Assembly: GCA_038025085.1 (NCBI GenBank)
Contig: CM076151.1
Coordinates: forward strand, 7,631,001 to 7,695,000
Source: Tetragonia tetragonoides
Taxonomy: Eukaryota; Streptophyta; Magnoliopsida; Caryophyllales; Aizoaceae
Reading direction: 5' to 3'
Length of the DNA: 64,000 bases
The position numbers were made by a program, and so were the translations under genes. Positions 11,691 through 24,045 of the stretch are shown here, in pieces; the stretch's first letter is position 1, and every line of letters starts with the position of its first letter. The notes beneath the pieces were generated by a model. That model worked only from the letters and a program-made list of their open reading frames with translations. It was not told the origin of the DNA and did not search any database.

Positions 11691-13200
11691 ACTTGTTCAA
11701 ATACCAGCAAGAGCTCCCAGTAGCTAACATACACTTTATTTGACTTCCAATAACATGTATAGTGTTGACTGGATCAGACCTTGGACATTACCTCAAATAA
11801 AAATATCTTCCTGGGAAAGAAAAACATATACAATGAATACATCAAAGAAACATTATAATGCATATTGAAACCATGTCTTTGAACAACTCAAAAATTCTCT
11901 ATCTGGTATCTACCAAAACTTTAACATGCCAAAGTGATATGGGAGTACATGATTTGTCCCCAGCTAGCAAAATTACCTTGAGTGTGATATTTTAAGTACC
12001 AATAATATTACACCACCCCAGAAAGAGACACCAGATTTGCTGATTTGGTAGATTTGGACCTACATGTACACACACAAACCCATAAATGGTGTAAACAAAA
12101 ACTAATGAAAAACAGATGGCACTGTCAATAGCATAAGTGAGTTGTGAATTTTGTGATGAATACCAGCAAATCATTGACACTTCAAGTTCATAAAACAGGA
12201 ACATGAACCTAAGATAGAAAACAAAAACACTTCATCAAAATCAAATCTCAGAACCCAAAATCCGAAACCGGATGGGAAGGCCAAAAAGGGGGAGAACCCA
12301 TAATTGAAATTCAAGATTTCAAGCTACCCCATATGTGAATTTTACTAACCATTTAGCTCAGACTAAGTATCAATAACCAATTATTGCAATTACCCTCTTA
12401 ATTCGAACACCACCAGCAACACTAAAATCAGAAATTATTCAATTCAACATAAACCAAGAAACAATTCATCATACACCCAGAATCAATCCAATAAAAACCC
12501 AATAAAACAGTCACCCCAGAAAACCAGTGTCACTCCCAAGCTTTCCATGAACCAAAAAAAAATATAGGGAAAAAAAAAATTATAGCAAGTGTAAATAAAA
12601 TCAAAACCTTAAAGAGCCCACAAACAAACAAGCACCCAGTAGAGCAAACAGTTGAGGAAATTGTCAGAGGATTAAATAAATAAAAGATTAATTATCATAA
12701 TACCCCCTAAAAATAGCCAAAAAATCAACAAATCAAAGAAAAAATATTGGGAAATTACACAAGTCAGAAGATCCGGTAATAATGGAGATTAAGCAGAAAA
12801 TTAGAAAATAAATAAATAAACAGTCAAGAGTTCACGGTATTTGATGATTGAATTGAATGAAGTACTCAAATCAATTGAAGATTCAGTTACCCCTAATATC
12901 TTGCCTAATACCAAATCACTACTGATTACCAAATCCATCCACTCTTCAAATACTCCCAATTGAGCCTAATAATAATAAATAAAAGCAGAAGAAAAAAAAT
13001 TGAAATTAAATGAAAAAAATAGTAGAGAGAAAATTCATAATTTACCTGAAGCTGAAAAGAGTTTTTGGGTCGAGAAAACTTGTGTCAATTAGCAAACGCG
13101 CTAGAGAGGAGAGAGAAAGAAAAAGAGAGAGAGTGTGTGAAAATGGAGGAGAGAGAAAGGGAAGAGAGAGATTCTGATTCTAGTTTTTGGTCTAAAGTGG
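11691..13200 (-). other. Upstream region and 5' untranslated exon of the RING gene
   Basis: A potential 5' untranslated exon lies around 13048-13200, rich in GA/CT repeats, ending in a donor (CTTCAG|GTAAAT at about 13047). The 1.3 kb between it and the start codon at 11690 would be a 5' untranslated intron, AT-rich without coding frames. The acceptor is not certain. A 16-bp direct repeat (agtaacgccgttaatg) lies just upstream, at about 13224 and 13311. Confidence 0.5.
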
Positions 13201-13329
13201 GTGGTCGTTTTTGACAGTGCAAAGTAACGCCGTTAATGAAATAAAAGGTTCTGTCAGTCACTTTCTCACTGTGTGAGTCAAATTGTCATGTACTAATTCT
13301 TAACAATGGTCAGTAACGCCGTTAATGGC

Positions 13330-15364
13330 TCTTCTTTTTTCCAGTTTTTGCAGTATTTTTTTTTTTTTCTTTATTTGAAAGGCAAGACAATGCTTTGCTT
13401 ACTTCACTGAATACAAATTTATTTATTAATTTTTTTCCGGTGTGTTTGGCGGATGGGGAAATAGACACGTAAGAATAATTCAAGTTGGGCAAGTATTTTT
13501 TTTTTTTTTGATCACAGTTGGGCAAGTATTTTATACCCTCAAAAAACAAGAATTTGGCAAGTGTTTTATTTGTTTAATTTAATCCTATTATTTTCTTTGC
13601 ACTTTTTTTTAAGGAAATTATATTTTGCACTTATGTAAGATACGGTAACTTTTGGTAAGACGGTAGTCGCTTTTCAATAAAATAAGGATCTACTGCTCAT
13701 TACAAGTGACAGCTACAATTCTAAATAGTAACCCATTTTTTATCTAAATTGATATCACACAAGACTTGTTGTATTTACTCGATTTTGCATTATCACAAAA
13801 ACTTGTATGAGTAGACATTACTGTAACTTTCGATCAGACGAATGTCATCTTTTATTTTTGTTAACAATAATGACCTTATTTTATTGTAAGTTGATGGCCC
13901 ACACAAAACTGCATTCTAAAATAATTAAGTATTTCCCTTTTTGTATATATATCTGTTAATGGATGTGGTGATACATAGATAATCAAGAATTTTGGTCCAT
14001 ACATATTTCAAGTTGTAGCTAGAGAGTAGAGATAATTGACTTGCTTTCTTGGACAAATATTTGATTAGGTAAGATAGGTTTGAGAAAGGAATGTTGGATA
14101 GATCACATGCAAACAGCTTTGCATCATCAAATCAGCAAATATTGCTTATTCTTGATAGTATTTCTCTATGAATAATACATGGTCATAATTAGTCATGTAA
14201 AAGAAATGACAATGGATGAATTTATAAGAAATGTCAACATATATTGCATTTAACACTCAAAGACTTACACACTTAACTAGCATTAGTGTACTTGTCTCAA
14301 CTCAACCAAAATATACAAGTACTTGTTTTAGTTGTAAATTGGGTTCACCACAGTTCCACTTGTCTTGATGGATAAATAGCGGTTGACATTCTAAATGGCA
14401 ACAATACCTTAATTAAATTAAATCAAACCTTACATGATAGACGACCCTATTCAATATGGATTACTATTTCCTATATATAATAACAAAAAAAAAATGATTC
14501 TAAAGGTTTTATTTTATTTTTCAACATATAAATCTCCAACAATAAAAAAAAAGAAATTGAATTGTACCATAAACTAAACGTAATCATACATCGTGAATTT
14601 TTTTTATCGCATCACAGTTCGATATCAGACTACAATATTCATTATGCAATGGTTATGCGCATATTATATTTCTAATGAGGTCGTCTCAACACATAAGACA
14701 GTGGTGGAGTCAGAGGATGAGTGGCAATGGGAGTGCAAAAAATTCAAAAAATAAGGTATAATATACTTATTACCAAAATAAATAAAATTCCTATAAAATT
14801 TTTTAATTTTGGTGGGAGTGGTGGAGCAAGGGATCCCCATTGACATTCCCTAATTTCGCTATTACCATGAGACTACCTCTATAACCAAGTATGATATAAT
14901 ACTTATTTGAGGCGCCTCACTTTACGGCATGAGACCGCATATGAATTTTGTGTAAAAACTACATGTACAACTCATTCATAAATAATAATTTGCACATCGG
15001 AAAGAAGACATTCTTACTAGTATTATTTTTGCATCTTGTCTCACAAAAATGGGATGGAATTTTTGGAGGGACAATGAAAAAGGCAACTCAACTTCTTTCT
15101 TGTGAGGTACGCGGAGTGCATGGAACGCATTCCATGCCTCTTTTATCACCTTTCAAGAAAGTAATATGTGTTGTGAACTTGTGATTAATTTCATCTTCTT
15201 TCCACGTAGTTATACTACGAGCTACAGTACTATGCTATGATGTTGACTTCATAAATTCATAGTGCAATTAGTGAAAATTATTAATTACAGAAAAAGAAAG
15301 GGAAAAAAAGGAAAATCTGGGCCAGTTGTTGAAGTGGCTGTTATTTTTAAGTGGATGGAGTATG
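13330..15364. other. Gene-free AT-rich spacer
   Basis: No credible coding frame. It contains poly(T) tracts. At about 14855-14970 there is a diverged copy of the 'gaggcgcctca' MITE family seen better at 16593-16715. Confidence 0.5.
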
Positions 15365-15929
15365 CACTACAAAAAAAACACGATTTAGCTGCGGAATTTA
15401 GTTACGGATTTTTTCAATTCTGTAACTAATTAGCTACGGGAAAAATCCGTGGCTAAATTAGCTGCGAAAATAATTCCAAAATGAAAATCTTTTTTTTTTT
15501 TTTTGAAAAAAACATTAGCTGCGGAAATAAAATTTCCGCCGCTAAAATTTATTTTTAGCTGCGGAATTATAAGCAATCCGTCGCTGATTATATTTGTTTT
15601 TTTGTTTTCATCTCTATTCAGATACTCCTTAAATATAATGAATACATATAATGTTAAGAACTACATCTCCAGCTCACTGGGAGAGCCTTCTCCTTAGGTG
15701 CGCATAACATGGGTTCGATTCTTGCTTTTGTTGCAGTTGGCATCCGTTTAATTTAATTTCTTTTTTTTTTGGAAAATCCCAGCGACGGAAAAAAGCAATC
15801 CGTAACTAACTTTGGCAGCGTCGAGCTTTTTGGCTGCTGATCACTTCCGCCGCTAAGCCTTAACCGCGGCGATTTTACCCGTTTAGCTACGGATTTTTTC
15901 GGCAGCAATTTCTCATTTTTTTTGTAGTG
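15365..15929. mobile_element. Non-autonomous CACTA (En/Spm) element
   Basis: Starts CACTACAAAAAAAA and ends TTTTTTTTGTAGTG, flanked on both sides by the 3-bp duplication ATG (15362-15364 and 15930-15932). Subterminal repeats TTAGCTGCGGA and TTAGCTACGG occur many times in both orientations, as expected for CACTA transposase-binding sites. At 565 bp with no transposase, it is a deletion derivative or MITE-like member. Confidence 0.93.
15665..15760 (+). mobile_element. tRNA-derived sequence nested in the CACTA element
   Basis: A-box-like AGCTCACTGGGAGAG (15671-15685) and B box GGGTTCGATTC (15711-15721) with correct spacing, followed by a poly(T)/A-poor tail. It looks like a SINE or tRNA-related piece inserted in, or captured by, the CACTA element. 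Confidence 0.5.
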
Positions 15930-16369
15930 ATGCTAAACTTGTAAAGAAGGTGTGTCAAACCATAAATAAAACAAGTGAGGTTTATTGTAGAATTGTTTAT
16001 GGACTGGAAGACCCAATTAATACGCTTAGTTAGTCCATTTGGCACTGAAAAGACGAGTTTGGATAGAGTGTTTTGATGATTTATAAGGATTCGGTCCAAG
16101 TCGTCGTGTCGCTCTGATCCGTTCATGCATAATTCAAAGAATCTTATCAAACCTGACGTGCTTTTGAACAACTCTACTTCACCCTATAAGCTAAGTGACA
16201 TGTATGTATATAAAAAAAAAATACTCCATATAACTAATAAGAACAAGTTTTAATAATAAAAGACAACAAAAACAAGGTTTAATACTCAATTTAGAGTTCG
16301 CCTGCAATTTGTAGTTAGATATTTTTACTAGAGTAATTAAACTAATAATTGACATTTATTTTTTTCAGT

Positions 16370-16500
16370 GAGTCTCTTATGAGACCGCCTCAACATAAGG
16401 TCATCTCTATAAACAAACATGATCGATGACATCATACCTTTTTTTAGGATAGCATGACATCATACTTGATTGAGGTGCCTCATATGAGTTTTTATGTAAT
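16370..16500. repeat. Member of the 'gagaccgcctca' MITE family
   Basis: Ends in inverted form: TCTTATGAGACCGCCTCA at the left, TGAGGTGCCTCATATGAG at the right. The interior has the family's 'gacatcata' motif. It is a diverged copy of the element at 16593-16715. Confidence 0.6.
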
Positions 16501-16592
16501 TTTATTATGAAAATATCTTACGCAAGCTAATGTATTTTAATTAACTCTCGAAAATAATACCGGCCTACTAGGAACACTAATATTATCATGTG

Positions 16593-16715
16593 CACAAAAA
16601 CTCGTATGAGGCGGCCTCAAGGTGAGGCCCCCTCAACAAGCACGACTCATGCTTATGTCATGCTTGGTTATAGAGGGGACATCACCTTGAGACGGCCTCA
16701 TAGGATACTTTTTGT
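16593..16715. mobile_element. 123-bp hAT-like MITE
   Basis: Inverted ends with a shared GAGGC(C/G)G(T/C)CTCAAGGTGA core and ACAAAAA termini, flanked by an exact 8-bp direct repeat atcatgtg (16585-16592 and 16716-16723). An 8-bp duplication is typical of hAT elements. It carries no genes. Confidence 0.8.
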
Positions 16716-17149
16716 ATCATGTGATAAAAGAAAAGGCCGAAGGAAAGAATAATAGATTGCATAAATTCTTTCCATTATGGGTCCATGAAGAAGAATAGTC
16801 AATCAAATGAATTTCGATGAAGCTTAAGGCAATTTGGCGCCTTGACCTCTCTATAAGAATGGTAAACATTGAAATGGGAGAGAAATTGGACAATTTGTGC
16901 AATGTGACAAATTGACAAGACTATTCCCAAATATTTCACATGCAAATACCAACTGTTTTTAGTCGTGACAATTTCACAATTTCACACAGTACATTTATAT
17001 GTGTGCTAGAATATATAGAAGTATAACACCCAAATAATTTTTATATTACGAATCCATATCCACCCAAAAATTGTATTTACCTTCTTCTTTTTCCACCTAT
17101 CTATCGAACTATATATATACATATATATAAATTATGATCTCTTGTGTAT

Positions 17150-18235
17150 GTACAGAAACAATACGGAATTGCTTAATGTAAATTTTATTTTACTAAATAC
17201 AAATCTTTTTTTCGCAATACTACCTAAAATACCCTTTTCATTTGTAAAGAGTACCTTCTTTCTTCTCATTCTTTTTTCTCTCAATGCTTTCTATTATCAT
17301 TTCCTCAAATTATTATAAAGAAACCTAAACTAAAACATGGATGATTTTTTTTTATTGAAACAACATGTGTTGACCAAATTAATGATGATAGCGTTCATAG
17401 AATTAGATACTCTAGTTTTTTTTTTTTACTTATTAATTAGGGTTTATGAAGGTCAGAAGGTGGGATGAGCGATGGCGGTGCTGAGGTGGTTGAGGGGCGC
17501 AGTGGCTGGGGGCCTAGAGCACAGGGGTGGCGGATGGTTGGCTAGTCGGGAGGAGAGAGAAAGAGGAGACCCAAGCAAAAGCGGGTCGGGTAGGGCGAAC
17601 GCCTGTGAAAGAGACAATTGAAGGAGAGAGAGCGGTGCCGCGGGTGGGGACAGACTGGCTGGTGGTGACGGACAGGGAAGAGTGGCCTTGACAGTGGTGA
17701 CTGATTGGCTGGATTTTTGGCTTCGTTGAGGATTTTTTGGTTGATGTAGAAATCATCGACTTGAATGATGGATGAAGGCAACTGATTGAATTTAAAAAAG
17801 TTAACAGTAAGGGTGCATGACAAGAAATGAATGGAGAATAACGAGAAGAAGATACAAGTTTGGAGGCATCAAGACAATGCCCAGTTTATTGCTAACCTCG
17901 CCTCTCTTAATTAGTAACCAAAAACATAATTGAATTTTCATTTGTTCATGAGGAAGGGATGCCTATACATGAGTGACATGTATAACTATACATATACTAC
18001 ATGTTTGCAGGTAACTGAGATCATTGAGAACCACCACAGATCTGCAGTCTAGGTTGAAGAAATTTGTTTCGTGAGTGGTGATGTTAGGGGAGAATAGATG
18101 AATGACAGAGAGGGAGTGAAAATTGGTTGAGGGAAAAGAAAGGAAGAGAGAGAAAGGGCTGAAAATTACTTAGGGGTATTGTGGAAAGTGGGAATTTACG
18201 TTTAGTAATTTGCGATTTACGTATAGCAACCCCCA
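17150..18235. mobile_element. Putative TIR element with GC-rich interior
   Basis: The outer ~70 bases look like diverged inverted repeats: near the left a run 'tgtaaattttattttactaaa', and near the right its mirror with 'ttagtaatttgcgatttacg'. The interior (17440-17730) is much more G-rich than its surroundings and has open but unrecognisable frames, as if it were a captured gene piece. Ends and target duplication are not precise. Confidence 0.4.
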
Positions 18236-19110
18236 TCATGATCAAGTCCTACATTTCATTCTCAGTCTTAATTAATACGGACTATATAGCAGATAAGTAG
18301 CTCAGACTATGAATTAGCGCATGTGACTAGATTGTAAGGTGTTGTTTTTGAGAACGTCGTTTTCACTTCCTAACAACTAACGTAGTTATAGCTATCTCAA
18401 ATGACTTTGATATGCTTTAATGAAAGATTAATGATTTTCGCTACTATATAAGTAGTAAATAACAATGCAATGTTGCAGATTCCATACTGATTCAACATAT
18501 TGTGGTATCAGTAGTATAATGTATGTACTCTGTTAATAAGGCAAAGGCCCTGCTTTTCTTTTTCTTTTTCTTTTTTGAGACGAAAAGGCATAATTTTCCA
18601 ATTAACCATGTTGTCTGTGATGTCATTTTCGGTGAAAGCAAGCAAAATTAAAAATTAGTAGAATTTGCTATTTGGTGAATAGACGCGAACTAACCATTGT
18701 ATGGTGCAAATGCACTAAGAAAAAAACGCTTTGACTATTTAAGTTGTGCACGTAATTCTTAGTATCACTCATCAATAACAAATAAACAAACAATCCCTCA
18801 AAAAAAAAAAAAAAACCAAACAATAATATGTAGTAGTATACTCTTACCGTTTAATTACTTCAACTTGGTTGATGCTACGGTTCAACTTACTTATACCTGA
18901 ACTCTGAAGTCAAACTGTCAAAAGAAGTTGACAAGTAGTGACCAAACAATACCTAAATTACCTTTCTTCCCCGTGGCTTTGAACTGTATATTTATATTGA
19001 AGTTTTTAAAGAATTTGGAGGCTACTTTAATACAGTAACAAGGAATGTGTGGTACGTGGAGACTCATCCACCAGTATTATTAACCAAAGTCGAGTGTTTA
19101 AATATTGTCT

Positions 19111-19965
19111 CACTACAAGAAAATAGGCGATTAGCATCCGAAATTTTGAGACCAACCAAAATCGGTCGTGACTTAGCGTCCGTTATTACTTTGGTAGCCA
19201 ATTAGCGACCGATTTTGTTATCTGTGCCCGATTTTGCTTCGGTCGCTAAAGTAGCGTCCAAATCAGTCAAGGGACGCATATTTTGGACTCAAATTGTCAT
19301 AATTTATTGAACTAATAAATGTCTTGACTACTTAAATACATTAGATATTTACTGAACCAAAACTCTGTTTTTTTTTTTTTTTGTGTAATTTCTTTCAATT
19401 TTACAGTTTGAGATATTGTAATTTCTTTCAAATTTTTTTTTGATCTTGCGAAATCCATGGAAGGCAACAAAACCCATCATCGCCGACAGATTCACTCCTA
19501 ATTGGTATGTTTTTTTTTGTTTCATTTCTGTTTTTTTTGTTTTATTTCTCTCATCTTCTCCTTCTCAGTATCATAAGGGTTAGGGTTAGGGTTTGGGTTT
19601 GGGACGGGGTGTCAGTGGGGGCGGGGTAGGGGTATTGAAGGCGGTATGGGGGCATCAGGGGTAGTTCAACAAAGCTACCTGGATGGCATCAGGGGCGGCG
19701 ATTTAATTTTATTTTTTTCAAAATTAATTCAAATTAGCGCCCGATTTGTGGACGCCATTTTCGGTCGTCAAGTTTTGGCGTCCAACATTTCGGTCGCCAA
19801 AAAAATTAGCGTCCAGGGTTTTAGCTTCCACCCAAATCAGACGCTGATCGGTCGCTAAAGCTAACTAGCGACCGATTTAATGGGCTTAGCGACCGATAGG
19901 GCCGGTCGTGTCTTCAATATATGTATAGAGCAGTTTTAAAATTATTGACCGATTTTCTTTTTGTG
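19111..19965. mobile_element. Non-autonomous CACTA element, right end decayed
   Basis: Starts CACTACAAGAAAAT. The right end (ATTTTCTTTTTGTG) is a mutated version of the inverse. TTAGCGACCGAT-like subterminal repeats occur many times near both ends in opposite orientation, as in CACTA elements. No clear 3-bp duplication. A telomere-like run (agggttagggttaggg, about 19578) lies inside. No transposase gene. Confidence 0.8.
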
Positions 19966-20756
19966 ATACGAGGAACTCTCAGCCATTATCTTTTGAGTGT
20001 GCATTGGATAAAGTCATGAGTGTATGTAATAGCATGTAAACCATACATATTAGGTAAGCCAACAAGACAAATCTTGTAATAAACAAGCTCAAAAAAGAGA
20101 TTTAGTGGGAGAATTGAATTCTTATGATCTTTGTCATGAAAATTAACCCCATAACTAACTACCATTATCCCTTTCCGGGCAATTTGTCTCACGCCCTTAA
20201 CTTTTAAGATGTCTAAGTACAGTTGTTTGCGCGTAAAAATAGATATTATGATCGATGATGATTATGCCTAATGTGAAAAATGAAAAAAAATACTCCCGAG
20301 TCATTTGCATGCCATTCTATTTTGCTTCGGGTCATTTTCTGACGGTGGCATATCAAGATGATGACACGATAATTAATTGATATTATCCTTTCATTTTTCT
20401 TTTTGGACTTTGTCGCACTTGTACCAATCAAAGTCGGATCTCTATAACCACCGTCCAGCTTATACTATATCGGAACTATGGAACAATTTATGTGTTCACT
20501 AAGGGCCAATTGCCAAGGTATAGGAAATGCATAATGTCGTGGGTCTTTAATTATAGCTCAATTGCTCAACATATTTCCTCATTTTGACTAATAATGAGTA
20601 CTCGTATTTGTCTAAATGAAACAAAAGTTTATCGAACAATCAAATGTATGATATATTGATCTGCACCTAAAAAAAGTATGATAAATTGATTTCACTTTTA
20701 TTCTATTAAATTTATCAATATTGAACAATTATAGTCGGTTGCCAGAATCTCTATGG
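19966..20756. other. Gene-free spacer
   Basis: AT-rich, no coding frame or repeat that I can support. Confidence 0.5.
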
Positions 20757-20890
20757 ATAAATCCTCCTCCATCTTTATTTGCATGGAGAATCTCCTCTTC
20801 TAGTTAAACTCATCAACTCATAAAAAATAGTTATTCTATTTGATACATGTGATTTGCGAGTTATTAACTTATTACATGCGTCTATGAAGT
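20757..20890 (+). mobile_element. Diverged 3' half of the SINE at 20971-21207
   Basis: Follows the 3' half of the neighbouring SINE motif by motif: 'aatctcctc', 'actcat...cataaaa', 'gatacatgtgattt', 'acatgcgtct'. It lacks the promoter half. Confidence 0.6.
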
Positions 20891-20970
20891 AATAATTTTT
20901 TATTTCTTGAGATAATATATAATGGGCACACCACATATACATATATATAACACCACATATACATATAAAG

Positions 20971-21207
20971 GAGAGGATGAGGTGGGAGCTCAAGTGGTAA
21001 GTGCTCTCCCCTCACAACCCAATGGTCAGGGGTTCGAATCCTCATGTAGGGAGAATAATAAAAAATCTCCTCTACCTTTCTTTGTAGGGAGGGTCTCCTC
21101 CTCTACTTGAGCCCGTCGGCCCATAAAAGATAGGTTAACTTGCCCAGCACGTGTGGTTTGAGGGCTATTGCATGCGTCCTTGTAGCGCAAAAAAAAAAAA
21201 AAAAACA
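20971..21207 (+). mobile_element. tRNA-derived SINE, full length
   Basis: A-box region GAGCTCAAGTGG (20986-20997), B box GGTTCGAATCC (21031-21041), unique body, then a poly(A) tail (21189-21205). Target duplications flank it: acatatacatataaag (20955-20970) and acatataaatataaag (21208-21223), 15 of 16 identical. This is an intact retroposed SINE of about 235 bp. Its body is also found as fragments at 20757-20890 and 25085-25185. Confidence 0.92.
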
Positions 21208-21423
21208 ACATATAAATATAAAGGTTTTAGCCTGATGAATATGAGGGCAGGATCAGGGATGGAAGCCCAAGCCCAACATTTATCATTTTCAGAGAGAGAA
21301 AATATGGAGTACTCCGAAGTAGACTAGTAGTTACACAAGCCCAAGAGACAGGTCAGCCCAGCCACAAAAATTCTTGTTCCATATTCTAGATTAACCCGGC
21401 CCAATACCCTTCAGGATCTTATT

Positions 21424-21735
21424 TAGTGAATGCAAAAACTTGTGTGGACTTAATCCATAGTGGACCAATACTTGGAGTCACTCTCTACTCACCTTGAGTC
21501 ACCCCCTCTAAAAGTAGAGCCACCACTCAAATTTATACTTGACACCACCCCTAGGTCACCTAGAGTCACTCCCTACTTTACCTGAAACCACCCCTTACTT
21601 CACATGGAGCAACCCCTCAAAATTACTCAAAATTATTTCACTTGGAGCCATCTCCCTACTTTACCTGGAGCCACCCCCTATTTCACCTGGAGCAACCCCT
21701 CAAAATTACTTGATCCATGAGTAAGTCCACACAAT
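21424..21735. repeat. Minisatellite with inverted flanks
   Basis: About ten imperfect repeats around 'cacctggagccacccc' (21480-21715). The array is bounded by inverted copies of TTGTGTGGACTTA (left about 21438, right about 21722-21735). It may be a MITE that grew by internal repeat expansion. Confidence 0.65.
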
Positions 21736-21809
21736 ACATGTTGTTTAGTGAGAAACTGAGAATCTCTTTAAATGACTTTTTTTTTTCCTCACAGACATGC
21801 TTCATGTAT

Positions 21810-22453
21810 TTTTTTTTTATTTTTTTATTTTTTTTTGTAAAGGCAAGATAATCAGGCCACCAAAAGGTTAGCCTAAGGTGTCCTTTATCAGTAAGTTGGT
21901 AATGAACAGGTCAAAAGGATTTGACCATAATTGAAGCACATCACAAGTATGCCCCTGATGGGCCAAGTAGTCTGCTACAACATTCGCTTCCCAGAAGCAA
22001 TGGAGGACCTCCACTTTGTCAAAAAAATGGAGGTCTTTTTTGGTATCAATAATGATGTTCTCTATCTCCCAGGGAATGTGCCATTCTGCCTCGAATAGCT
22101 TTGATCACAGCTAGATTGTCGCCTTCAATGGTGATATTCTTGAAATCTCTTTCTCTAGCCACCCTAACACCATCTCGTAGCCCAATTGCTTCTGCCATCA
22201 GGATAGAGCCAGTACCACAGGACCGAGCGCCCATCACGATCAGTTCACATCTATCATCCCGAAGTACAAAGCTTGCAGCTGCATTAAGGTTATTTATTTT
22301 AGAACCATCAAAATTAAGTTTAACATATTCTGGTCTTGGGAAGGTCCAGAAAACATTCAACCGTGGTTCTTTCTTCCTAGCTTTCCGATGAAAGGCTCCA
22401 GTGATATCGAAATCAAAATTCTTATGTGATAAAGCTCTCCATTCGTTAAAGCT
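21810..22453 (-). mobile_element. 5'-truncated LINE insertion
   Basis: Target duplications agacatgcttcatgtat (21793-21809) and agacacgcttcatgtat (22454-22470) differ at one base of 17. The element, read on the minus strand, ends in an A-rich tail (RC of 21810-21837). It encodes only the terminal RNase H-like region, so it is a 5'-truncated copy made by target-primed reverse transcription. Confidence 0.92.
21868..22453 (-). pseudogene. LINE RNase H-like domain, frameshifted
   Basis: Reading frame resembling the RNase H (RVT_3-type) domain at the end of plant LINE ORF2: 'KLNFDGS' near 22310, 'FVLRDDR' near 22260, 'AEAIGLRDGVR' near 22185, 'ITIEGDNLAVIKAI' near 22110. A frameshift near 22075 moves the rest to another frame, where 'FWEANVVADYLA' matches the usual end of the domain; a stop follows at 21868. 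No reverse transcriptase remains. Dead copy. Confidence 0.85.
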
Positions 22454-22470
22454 AGACACGCTTCATGTAT

Positions 22471-24045
22471 GAGTCCCCCTAAAGCTAAGTTTTTGTATTT
22501 TTTGGTCGGGGAAATGCCAATTTTTATAATCAAGAGAAACTTTTTATGACCTTTTCAGAATTTGCTACAATTACAAATCATCTCCACACCCGAACACAGC
22601 TAAAGGCACCTTTTCATACATGAACTTATAGAGTATAAAAATTAATTTTTGTAGGTGTTTCATCAGTATTATAAGTCTTTACTTTGTTTACTAGCAGTCT
22701 ATATACCAAATACTCCTACTATTTAACCAATTGCCAAAGTTGGAAAACCGTACACAAGTCATGATTATGGAAGATACGATTGTCAAGTGTTCGTTACGCA
22801 GAGAAGGATTATACCAGGAAGCAAATTCATGAAACAAGTCATCATTGCTGCAGTTCCAGCCTTTATCTACGATATTTGAAAAGCATAAAATAAAGCCAGA
22901 TGTGATATGTTGGCGCCTTGCTCAAAAGTGGTAAATGATAGAGTAAAGAATGATGTATTAGACCCTCTTCTCTCTAACGGAATGATGTAGGATGGTGAGT
23001 AACAGAACGGATTGGAACGGAATGACGAGGATGATGAAACAAAATGCGAGACAACATGAAGTACTACGGAATGCAAAATAGAATGGCGCGGAATGAAACG
23101 AATTGGAACGAAATGAAGCATAGTGACGACGAAAAGAACAGGGCTTTGAGTTGCCGCTATTAAAGATGGCAATGGACATGGTGCCGAAATGTGACACATG
23201 TCGGGCCTACGTGTTTGGGTTTTTCATATATGCTTGGCTATTACTCCTTACTTCCGTTTTTTTGGTATCAGATCGTGTCGTGTTGTACTAAAGGCACCGA
23301 GTTTTCCTTAAAATTCGGCCCAAACACAACTCACAGCCCACTAAATCGTGTCACATGCCGTGTCGTACCAAAATTAGATTGGACAACATGCAAGCACAAG
23401 CCATCCTTATGTTTTTTGGTCTAAGAAGACACAGAGACCACTGTAATAAATTTACAATAGAGAAAGATTCGTACCTGAAACCTAATGTACCCAGAGCCTT
23501 AATCTTTACCACTAAATCAAGACCTCATGGCATATGACCATCGTTAATTAGCTGCTGCTGTTATCCCAATAAGCTACTGAACTGAGGGCACTGTGGCAGA
23601 CATGTAATGGTTTAAGGGTCTTGTTAATTAGTGCTTCTTAGGTTTTTTTCTTCATTTTTTTTAAAATATATGTGCAAAGTCAAGCAGGTTATATATAACA
23701 GATTAATTAAGGGATTGGCAGAGCCAGAAACTAACTATCCTAGTTAAGTTAATAATAACCAAGTTGTTGCATAAAAAACTTTGTTGTATATAGATATATA
23801 TTACAATATCAAGCTGCTATATATATAGTTATGATATAAGAAAACATAGATATATATCTATTATCTCTATACACACACATATGTATAAAACCTTGAACAC
23901 AGTACAGAACACACACATATATTGTTCCCTAGCTACTTAAAGTCTGTTTATTTAATTAATTTAATACAAAACATACTGCTAACACCACTGGGATTATGCT
24001 TGCCCAATCTCTTTAATGGTCTGATTAATTAAACCACTAAAGCAG
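22471..24045. other. Spacer with MITE remnants
   Basis: Holds one MITE-like element (22965-23148, listed separately) and a sequence beginning at 23163 (taaagatggcaatgg) that resembles the end of the hAT-like element at 62869-63256. The remainder, including TA-rich 23760-23900, has no supported feature. Confidence 0.5.
22965..23148. mobile_element. MITE of the 'CCCTGTTCTTTTCG' family
   Basis: Left end GACCCTCTTCTCTC, right end reading inward GCCCTGTTCTTTTCG. The interior is a run of 'ggaacggaatga'-like motifs, as at 7654-7833. The same terminal sequence occurs at 43901. Confidence 0.55.

Noticed and set aside
17542..17823. Overlapping minus-strand frames rich in Ser/Pro
   Set aside because: Explained by the G-rich plus strand; no recognisable protein.
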